A DNA stretch of 5,358 bases, from positions 7,348-12,705 of the forward strand of contig MGQS01000041.1 of the NCBI GenBank assembly GCA_001797905.1. The letters are read 5' to 3'. Source of the stretch: Deltaproteobacteria bacterium RBG_16_54_11. GTDB taxonomy: Bacteria; Desulfobacterota; B13-G15; RBG-16-54-18. Below are positions 1 through 5,358 of this stretch, one piece after another. Positions within the stretch are counted from its first letter, which is position 1, and each line of letters opens with the position of its first letter. The notes beneath the pieces were generated by a model. That model made no database searches. It was not told the origin of the DNA and saw only the letters and a list, made by a program, of their open reading frames with translations. The position numbers and the translations under genes are program-made.

Positions 1-740
1 TAAGCGACGGCATACCACGACAAGGCAATAAAAACAGCGATACCTATACTCTTTACGTCAATAAGGTCTCTCGGCCTCGCCCCGGCTCCCTTGCGGAGGA
101 AACAAAAAGAAAATGAGAAGATCACCGGCAAAACCCCCCATCCGCCCTTGGTGGCTGCAGCCAATCCCGCTCCTACATAGGCAAAGATATAAGTAGCTGT
201 CCTTCTATCCCGTTTAAAAATGAGGCGAGCGAAACCGTAAAGGCTCACAGATATAAAGAGACAGAGAAAGGCATCGGGAGTAGAGCGAACAGAGACATGG
301 AACAGGGTGAGATTAGAGGCGATAATCGCGGCAGCAATGACGGCCCCTTCTGCGCGCCGAAAAAATAGGAAGTAAAGCTTGTACGTGAGCCAAATAACGA
401 GGCATCCGGCGATGAGAAATGGAATCCGGGAGGAAAAAAGATTGATCCCAAAAATTTTATAGCTGGCTGCCAACACCCAGTAAATGAATATGGGCTTTCT
501 GAGTCGCGGAGTTCCGTCGTAATAATAAGGGGTCAAGTAATCCCCCGTCTGCACCATGCGAATAGCGGCATCGGTATAGAAACTCTCATCTCCTCGATAC
601 CTGGCAGTACTGGACAGAAGGGGGGCAAAGGCAAGAAAGAATATTATAATCAAGATCGCAACGCCTTGGGCGCGAACCATATTGCAACCGCTGATGTTTT
701 GTACCTTTCTCGCCTGAAGTTCAACGTCATGTACTTTCAT
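1..740 (-). CDS. Glycosyltransferase family 39 / ArnT-like (PMT_2) membrane protein, N-terminal part, runs off left edge
   Basis: An uninterrupted frame of 246 codons begins with ATG at 740 and leaves the window at base 1 with no stop. What is seen: a short basic N-terminus, a first membrane segment (about residues 27-43), then a loop with RGDESFY (acidic pair D51-E52), GDYLTPYYYDGTPRLRKPIFIYW (49-88 region, R81-K82-P83), GINLFSSRIP (98-107), VRSTPDAFL (151-159) and AATKGGWG (195-202), with further hydrophobic segments between. These are the hallmarks of GT39/ArnT-like enzymes, which move a sugar from a polyprenyl-phosphate carrier to a lipid or protein on the outer face of the inner membrane; the acidic pair lies in the first periplasmic loop. 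Substrate cannot be told; family members are usually about 450-600 residues. Start: AGG at 748-750 with a 7-base spacer favours 740; an in-frame ATG at 800 has no Shine-Dalgarno. Many A/T-ending codons, unlike the enolase gene. Confidence 0.88.
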   Translation of the reverse strand, partial: MKVHDVELQARKVQNISGCNMVRAQGVAILIIIFFLAFAPLLSSTARYRGDESFYTDAAIRMVQTGDYLTPYYYDGTPRLRKPIFIYWVLAASYKIFGINLFSSRIPFLIAGCLVIWLTYKLYFLFFRRAEGAVIAAAIIASNLTLFHVSVRSTPDAFLCLFISVSLYGFARLIFKRDRRTATYIFAYVGAGLAAATKGGWGVLPVIFSFSFCFLRKGAGARPRDLIDVKSIGIAVFIALSWYAVA

Positions 741-880
741 ACTGAAACCTGCTGCATTGCCTAAAGTTTTTAACCCTTTCCGACTCTTCTGCTTTCTCAT
801 CTTTTATATTAAGGCTAGTTTCTCCGTACTCTATGAATATGAAAAGGATGTCTCCTTTCATGGGTTCTTGTTATAATAAT

Positions 881-903
881 AAAAAAATGCCTTTGTGGGG
901 CAT
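881..903 (-). terminator. Rho-independent terminator downstream of the DUF1385 gene
   Basis: Read on the minus strand, ATGCC (899-903) pairs with GGCAT (887-891) around a 7-base loop, and the stem runs straight into seven T (881-887), followed by more A/T-rich sequence. It lies about 135 bases beyond the DUF1385 stop and before the glycosyltransferase start, so the two minus-strand genes are probably separate transcripts. The stem is only 5 bp, so termination may be incomplete. The rest of 741-1036 is A/T-rich and I see no gene and no convincing promoter for the glycosyltransferase in it. Confidence 0.6.
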
Positions 904-1036
904 AGGATTAGCTTTTTACCAATCAATCATTCAAAAATGTTTATAGTCGCATACTATATTGGAAACGGGGTAAGTCCCTAACTCATAACAAAGCCACAAA
1001 AAATCTTGATAGTGCTCTCCCCATGTTGATACCTAA

Positions 1037-2131
1037 TCATAGTTTTTTCAGTGCGCTCTTCAGCGCCACAATGGCCACCTCCAGCTGGCTATCATCGGGC
1101 TCCTGGGTCGTTATCCGCTGAAGCAACAGGCCGGGAGCGGTTAGCCACCGGACATACCTGTTATCCCGTTTTTTTCCGGATAGCTTGAGCAGCTCAAATG
1201 AGATCCCGCCCAAGAGCGGCAGCAGGGAAAAATGGGTTATGAACCTCTGCAAAAGGGTGGGCCTATGGCCTAGCTGCATCTCAACGACGGTGTCGGCAAT
1301 GGCAAACAAGAGGATAGCGAGGATAACCACAATCAGTAAAAAGCTGGTCCCGCACCGTGGATGATGGGTGCTATGCCGGCGCACTGTTGCAACGGTGAGC
1401 TCTTCCCCCGCTTCAAAGGCATAGATGCTCTTGTGTTCTGCGCCATGATATTCGAGGATCCTTTTGATCTCTTTCCACCGGCTGATGGCCCACAGATAGG
1501 CCAAGAAAAAGCTCACCCGTATGAAGCCGGCTACCACATTAAATGAGAGGGCGCCCTTGGACAGCCCGATGATCTCGGTAAGGAACAAAGGCAGGGCGAA
1601 GAAGACGCAGAGGGCCATGCCGAGGGCAAGGACCAAGGTTCCCGCAAGGATGAGCCCATCCTTGATCCTCTCGCCGCGCGTCCGTTGCCAATCAGCGCCC
1701 TTCTCGGCCCTCTGTGATTCCTCGAGAGCTATATCGGCGGAAAAATTCAGCGCCTTGAGGCCGATAATGAGCATCTCAAAGAACGACAAGGCGCCGCGAA
1801 AAACGGGAATATTCAAAAGCTTGTGCCGCTTCGACAAAGGGATATAGGGGTCGTTCTTGGTGAGGATCTCCCTGTCAGGCTTGCGGACGGCAGTCGCTAT
1901 CCTGCGCGGCGAGCGCATCATCACGCCCTCTATGACGGCCTGCCCTCCCACGGACTGATCATCGGATACTAACGCCCTTTTCTTCGAGCAAACATCCCGG
2001 ACACCCTTCCCTCTTCCCGCATTTCTACAGGCGTGATTCCCCAGGGGAAAGACACAGGGACCATTGATCAAGTTCCGCAGCAGGAAACAGTGCATTCCAG
2101 ACAGATATTTCCTCATGCTCTCGAACGTCAT
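1037..2131 (-). CDS. DUF1385 (YqhQ-family) integral membrane protein
   Basis: Numbered from the ATG at 2131 (364 aa), the family signature VGGQAVIEGVMMRSP is at about 61-75, YHGAEHKSIYAFE at 228-240 and HPRCGTSFLL at 257-266. Hydrophobic spans lie at about 160-188, 195-217, 263-282 and 298-315. This matches DUF1385/YqhQ (COG3872), annotated as a predicted metal-dependent enzyme because of its conserved His residues; no reaction is established to my knowledge. Members usually begin a few residues before the GGQAVIEG motif, so the first ~55-60 residues here (Cys-bearing, no membrane span) are unusual and the true start is uncertain. ATG 2131 has AAGGAG at 2142-2147 (10-base spacer); GTG 2170 in the same frame has AAGG with a 6-base spacer, giving 377 aa. 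A promoter lies at 2241-2269 and a terminator at 881-903, so it is probably monocistronic. Confidence 0.9.
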   Translation of the reverse strand: MTFESMRKYLSGMHCFLLRNLINGPCVFPLGNHACRNAGRGKGVRDVCSKKRALVSDDQSVGGQAVIEGVMMRSPRRIATAVRKPDREILTKNDPYIPLSKRHKLLNIPVFRGALSFFEMLIIGLKALNFSADIALEESQRAEKGADWQRTRGERIKDGLILAGTLVLALGMALCVFFALPLFLTEIIGLSKGALSFNVVAGFIRVSFFLAYLWAISRWKEIKRILEYHGAEHKSIYAFEAGEELTVATVRRHSTHHPRCGTSFLLIVVILAILLFAIADTVVEMQLGHRPTLLQRFITHFSLLPLLGGISFELLKLSGKKRDNRYVRWLTAPGLLLQRITTQEPDDSQLEVAIVALKSALKKL

Positions 2132-2235
2132 CGGAAATTCACTCCTTGTCTGCTTATTCGCCCTCAGCACCCCGCACCTTCAACCGGCATCTGCCTGTCT
2201 GATGCACTATGAGATGCTTAAATCGTCATGGTAAA

Positions 2236-2253
2236 TGCAGAATATATACTGCA
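2236..2253. promoter_or_regulatory. Operator-like palindrome over the DUF1385 promoter -10
   Basis: TGCAG at 2236-2240 is repeated inverted as CTGCA at 2249-2253. The 8-base centre (2241-2248) continues the symmetry with ATATAT apart from one A/A mismatch on each side. The 18-bp dyad contains the whole predicted -10 hexamer of the minus-strand promoter, a position where a bound dimeric regulator would block RNA polymerase. The symmetry is seen; the regulator is unknown and its existence is inferred. Confidence 0.4.
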
Positions 2254-2269
2254 AACGAGCTGTGGTCAA
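2241..2269 (-). promoter_or_regulatory. Sigma70-type promoter for the DUF1385 gene
   Basis: On the minus strand the -35 is TTGACC (2264-2269) and the -10 is TATATT (2241-2246), with exactly 17 bases between. Both hexamers match the consensus in five of six positions or nearly so. Transcription would start near 2234, leaving a leader of roughly 65-100 bases before the candidate starts at 2170 (GTG) and 2131 (ATG). The -10 sits inside the palindrome at 2236-2253. Confidence 0.6.
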
Positions 2270-2425
2270 GGGAAGTTCATCCAGCCTGCCAGGGGGTAGC
2301 AAACAGCCTCCCGGGAACTCCCCTTGGTTGCGGCACCTGTACGACGGGGAGGATCTCAGATTAAACCTTTTCTTCATCATAGTGTCTATAGGTAATAAAT
2401 ATCTCGCGATCGGAGGTAAACGACC

Positions 2426-2602
2426 ATGTTAACTGCCCCCGCCAAAACAGTCTTTCTCGTTTTTATCCTTTTCTCCCTCGTTTCCTGTACCACCGTGGTC
2501 CATACCAGCCCTCCACGCGCAAGACCCCACCATACGGTGTGGGTCAATGGCCATTGGGGACCCCATGGTCATTGGGTGCCAGGCCATTGGGCGATCAGAT
2601 AA
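2426..2602 (+). CDS. Small His/Trp-rich lipoprotein with WxxGHW repeats (YXWGXW-like)
   Basis: A 58-codon frame starts at ATG 2426 and stops with TAA at 2600-2602. GGAGG at 2412-2416 with a 9-base spacer supports the start. Residues 1-20 form a lipoprotein signal peptide: K7, a hydrophobic core 9-19, and the lipobox LVSC with lipidated C21. The mature part is about 38 residues: a Pro/Arg/His linker, then WVNGHW (39-44), WGPHGHW (44-50) and WVPGHW (50-55), ending AIR. This resembles the YXWGXW/WxxGxW repeat proteins, short secreted or lipid-anchored proteins of unknown function. Thr at position +2 after the Cys (not Asp) would, by the E. coli sorting rule, allow outer-membrane placement. Seven His in 33 residues suggest possible metal binding, which is inference only. 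A strong terminator at 2617-2647 follows immediately, so this is a stand-alone unit divergent from the DUF1385 gene. I see no clear promoter in 2270-2411. Confidence 0.85.
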   Translation: MLTAPAKTVFLVFILFSLVSCTTVVHTSPPRARPHHTVWVNGHWGPHGHWVPGHWAIR

Positions 2603-2616
2603 GCCCTCTCACCCCT

Positions 2617-2647
2617 GGGGACCTGTCTTGCGCAGGTCCCCTTTTTT
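2617..2647 (+). terminator. Strong rho-independent terminator of the small lipoprotein gene
   Basis: GGGGACCTG (2617-2625) pairs perfectly with CAGGTCCCC (2633-2641) around a 7-base loop and is followed at once by six T (2642-2647). It begins 14 bases after the lipoprotein stop codon. The presence of a canonical terminator directly behind such a short frame is itself good evidence that the 58-codon gene is real. Confidence 0.93.
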
Positions 2648-2746
2648 GCGTGAGCTGCTCGAGGCTATTGTCCCCCTTCTTGCCAAGGTAATCCTTCTAT
2701 ATCACACCCTTATCAAAGCAATACATTGGCTAAACCGAAGCCGAAG

Positions 2747-2851
2747 GTGGCCCTTTGGCCAGTGACCCTTTGGTCAGAGCCGCCTTTGACCAAAGGGTCA
2801 CCTCCGGCGGCATGACGGAGCGTCACCCACTGACCAAAGGGTCACCTCCGG
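2747..2851. repeat. Cluster of four 15-bp palindromic repeat units
   Basis: Two units lie in tandem, GTGGCCCTTTGGCCA (2747-2761) and GTGACCCTTTGGTCA (2762-2776). Two more are the exact inverse of the second, TGACCAAAGGGTCAC (2787-2801 and 2831-2845). The inverse copies share their next six bases too, making a 21-bp direct repeat (2787-2807 and 2831-2851) with a 44-base period. Units 2 and 3 form a perfect 15-bp hairpin with a 10-base loop that can partly pair further. Each unit is itself a dyad: TGACC and GGTCA arms around CTTT, or GGCC arms in unit 1, whose change keeps the pairing. No T-run follows, so it is not a terminator. It could be a REP-like cluster or repeated binding sites. Confidence 0.8.
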
Positions 2852-2860
2852 GAATTATAA

Positions 2861-2935
2861 AAATCCCCCTGCGTCCCCCTTTGCTAAAGGGGGAAGAGTT
2901 CCTCCCTTTTTGTAAAGGGAGGTGGGGAGGGATTT
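2861..2935. repeat. MITE/REP-like double-hairpin element
   Basis: The element opens with AAATCCC (2861-2867) and closes with GGGATTT (2929-2935); the roughly 24-base outer arms are imperfect inverted repeats. Inside are two hairpins: TCCCCCTTT/AAAGGGGGA (2874-2882 with 2886-2894, 3-base loop) and CCTCCCTTT/AAAGGGAGG (2901-2909 with 2914-2922, 4-base loop). C-rich and G-rich intergenic elements of this kind, with short outer arms and two inner stem-loops, recur in many bacterial genomes and are usually treated as non-autonomous mobile or REP-type repeats. No transposase is nearby and I see no sure target duplication. Copy number elsewhere in the genome cannot be judged here. Confidence 0.65.
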
Positions 2936-3027
2936 GGGTGGTCTATTTTTTAAACAATCTCATGGCAAGCAGATGGATCGTCCCTTGCCTCTGCGCATAC
3001 GGGCTCAAAAACGATGATGATAATTCC

Positions 3028-3056
3028 TTGACATCCTGTACATTTTATAATATCTA
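3028..3056 (+). promoter_or_regulatory. Probable sigma70 promoter for the zinc-ribbon gene
   Basis: A perfect -35 TTGACA is at 3028-3033. The best-spaced -10 is TATCTA (3051-3056, 17-base gap) but is a poor match. A perfect TATAAT lies at 3046-3051, only 12 bases from the -35, too close for normal pairing. Either hexamer may be used. The leader to the start codon at 3180 would be about 115 bases and shows no recognised riboswitch. Confidence 0.45.
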
Positions 3057-3179
3057 TAAGGACGAACCCGGCAAGGAGGGCCGTGAAGCGGTTTTCCTAT
3101 GAAGGGGATTGTATCTATCAAGATATCGTGTTATTTTTTAGGCGGTGGGAAATAATTTGCAGGTAAAAGGGGCGTTCCC

Positions 3180-4103
3180 ATGATCGTTCTATGTGATAGA
3201 TGTAAGACACAGTATAATCTCAATGATGCCAAGGTAAAGCCCGGGGAGACCAAGGTTAGATGTTCGCGATGTCAACACGTCTTCACCGTGCCTCACCCCC
3301 TTACCCTGAATGAGGAAGAGATATTCGGCAAAACGGAAGAAAAAGCCGAAGATGCGTTTTTGAAGGAGTGGGCGAAGGAATTCCCCGCTCAACCGCCTCA
3401 AAAACGAACGCCGCCCGCGCCTGATAAGGGGCCGCCACCCAGGGCCTTTGTCCCCCCTACTGCGGACGAAGCCCTGTTTGTCGAAGAACTTCCTTCGGAG
3501 GAGCCACCGAGTCCAGCGGAAGAGGTGCTCCCCTTCAAGATCAGACCTCTAGCCGGGGCACCGGTGAGGAGGAGTCATAAGAAGGTATCTACAACCTTTC
3601 TTCTCGGCATGTTCTTGCTCGCGACAGTCGCCGGCGCCTTATATTACTGGAGCAAAATGGGACATTCCATCCCCGCATTTGAATACGTCTATGAAAAAAT
3701 CTACGGCTTTATGGAAGGGAAAAAGGAGCAGAAGCTCTTTCTGCTCTATCTCAAGGGTTCTGAGCACACCTTGGAGGGTGGAAAGGTCTTTGTTGTTCAG
3801 GGGAAGGTAGCAAACCGTTCCGGGGAGACCAAAAAACTCGTGAAGTTGAAGGGCTCGCTCTACGATAAAGCCGGGAAGGCGGTTGCCACGAGCAGCGGGT
3901 TCTGCGGCATCACCGTCACCGATGAGGAGATCGATAAATCCGCCTATGACGCCCTCAAGGCATCCTTCGGTTTCATAGCCGTGGGACAAGCGAAACCCGT
4001 CCCCTCCCAGCAGAGTCTCCCCTTTACCATCATCTTTTTCTCCCCCCCTGAGGGGGCCTCCCAGTACCAGGTGGAGATAGCCGAAGCCGCAGAATCTGAG
4101 TAG
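3180..4103 (+). CDS. Zinc-ribbon (MJ0042-type) and DUF3426 single-span membrane protein
   Basis: The 307-residue protein starts at ATG 3180, with AAGGGG at 3167-3172 and a 7-base spacer. Residues 1-37 form an MJ0042-type zinc ribbon with C5-x2-C8 and C28-x2-C31 as metal ligands. Residues 40-130 are an acidic and Pro-rich linker. RRSHKK (130-135) precedes one membrane span (about 137-157), so by the positive-inside rule the ribbon is cytoplasmic and the C-terminal domain is outside. Residues 187-303 resemble DUF3426: a beta-rich region with FVVQGKVANRSGETK (204-218), LKGSLYDKAGKAV (223-235) and a closing PFTIIFFSPPEGA segment (281-293). This domain pairing is common in proteobacteria; function is unknown, and a sensor or envelope-assembly role would be guesswork. 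It is convergent with the enolase gene and separated from it by a 103-base gap holding a hairpin. The domain assignment is firm for the ribbon, less so for DUF3426. Confidence 0.9.
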   Translation: MIVLCDRCKTQYNLNDAKVKPGETKVRCSRCQHVFTVPHPLTLNEEEIFGKTEEKAEDAFLKEWAKEFPAQPPQKRTPPAPDKGPPPRAFVPPTADEALFVEELPSEEPPSPAEEVLPFKIRPLAGAPVRRSHKKVSTTFLLGMFLLATVAGALYYWSKMGHSIPAFEYVYEKIYGFMEGKKEQKLFLLYLKGSEHTLEGGKVFVVQGKVANRSGETKKLVKLKGSLYDKAGKAVATSSGFCGITVTDEEIDKSAYDALKASFGFIAVGQAKPVPSQQSLPFTIIFFSPPEGASQYQVEIAEAAESE

Positions 4104-4142
4104 GGTAAGGGATAACGTTCTCGGATGGATGCCAAGAATAAA

Positions 4143-4175
4143 GGTCCCGAGACGGAATAAAGTCGTCACGGGACC
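4143..4175 (-). terminator. Hairpin terminator between convergent genes, best for enolase
   Basis: GGTCCCG (4143-4149) pairs with CGGGACC (4169-4175); after one A/A mismatch GACG (4151-4154) pairs with CGTC (4164-4167) around a 9-base loop. On the minus strand the stem runs directly into TTTATTCTT, a U-rich tail, 32 bases after the enolase stop. On the plus strand the tail is ATCGTTATAACCC, with T only further on, so termination of the zinc-ribbon transcript there is weaker but possible. Confidence 0.65.
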
Positions 4176-4206
4176 ATCGTTATAACCCTTTTAATCTGAG
4201 GATCTT

Positions 4207-5358
<1,152 letters not shown>

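Larger units (their letters stand above)
2603..3179. other. Long non-coding region with terminator, repeats and promoter
   Basis: This 577-base stretch has no frame I would call a gene. It holds, in order, the lipoprotein terminator (2617-2647), plain sequence with no visible structure (2648-2746), a cluster of palindromic 15-bp units (2747-2851), a 75-bp double-hairpin element (2861-2935), unremarkable sequence (2936-3027), and a probable promoter with a leader of about 115 bases (3028-3179) for the zinc-ribbon gene. Open frames crossing it are made by the repeats reading through without stops. Confidence 0.7.

Noticed and set aside
841..859. Short hairpin GAAAAGGA/TCCTTTC
   Set aside because: The stem needs a bulged base, no T-run follows on either strand, and no gene end is next to it.
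727..861. 44-codon minus-strand open frame upstream of the glycosyltransferase
   Set aside because: No ribosome binding site before its ATG at 861, no recognisable motif, and it overlaps the glycosyltransferase start; likely chance.
1361..1847. Two plus-strand open frames
   Set aside because: They lie antisense within the well-supported DUF1385 gene and show no family motifs.
2236..2253. LexA (SOS) box
   Set aside because: The E. coli-type box needs CTG-N10-CAG; here the arms are TGCAG and CTGCA, the opposite arrangement.
2547..2765. 72-codon plus-strand open frame
   Set aside because: It overlaps the lipoprotein gene in another frame and runs through its strong terminator.
2787..2851. 21-bp direct repeat with 44-base period as a minimal CRISPR
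   Set aside because: Only two direct copies, the spacer holds related palindromic sequence, other copies are inverted, and no cas gene is present.
2755..3102. 115-codon plus-strand open frame
   Set aside because: It is made of the palindromic repeats and the double-hairpin element read through; the peptide has no domain, no good ribosome binding site, and matches the kind of spurious protein such repeats produce.
3080..3165. Short GTG-started frame (27 codons) or riboswitch in the zinc-ribbon leader
   Set aside because: The AAGGAGG is only three bases from the GTG, the peptide is featureless, and no known aptamer motif is visible.
3639..4169. 176-codon minus-strand open frame
   Set aside because: Antisense to the zinc-ribbon/DUF3426 gene, which has a start, ribosome binding site and domain motifs.

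Overview
The window looks like ordinary chromosome from a Gram-negative-type bacterium of moderate-to-high GC. It carries a lipobox-bearing small lipoprotein, a membrane-anchored zinc-ribbon/DUF3426 protein, a YqhQ-type DUF1385 protein, a GT39-type lipid-linked sugar transferase and a standard bacterial enolase. Gene content and the G/C-rich palindromic intergenic repeats would fit Desulfobacterota (deltaproteobacteria) or a neighbouring phylum. That placement is inference; no rRNA or other taxonomic marker is present.

Layout, left to right. (1) Positions 1-740, minus strand: the N-terminal 246 codons of a polytopic ArnT/PMT_2-like glycosyltransferase, running off the left edge. (2) 741-1036: A/T-rich intergenic DNA holding a minus-strand terminator at 881-903. 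(3) 1037-2131, minus strand: a DUF1385/YqhQ-family membrane protein with an uncertain N-terminus (up to 2170). It has a good sigma70-type promoter at 2241-2269, whose -10 lies inside an 18-bp palindrome. (4) 2426-2602, plus strand: a 58-codon lipoprotein with His/Trp-rich W-x-x-G-H-W repeats, followed by a textbook terminator at 2617-2647. (5) 2603-3179: a long non-coding stretch with two adjacent repeat structures, a cluster of four 15-bp palindromic units (2747-2851) and a 75-bp MITE/REP-like double hairpin (2861-2935), then a probable promoter. (6) 3180-4103, plus strand: a zinc-ribbon/DUF3426 single-span membrane protein. (7) 4143-4175: a hairpin between convergent genes, best read as the enolase terminator. 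(8) 4207-5358, minus strand: enolase, cut at the right edge and lacking about the first 46 residues.

The genes do not form an obvious pathway. Each appears to be its own transcription unit: terminators separate 1-740 from 1037-2131 and follow the lipoprotein gene, and the two right-hand genes converge on one hairpin. Enolase is glycolytic housekeeping; three of the other four products are predicted membrane proteins and the fourth a lipoprotein. I see no convincing new multi-gene system. The items most worth a second look are the repeat cluster at 2747-2935, the operator-like palindrome over the DUF1385 promoter, and the tiny His-rich lipoprotein.
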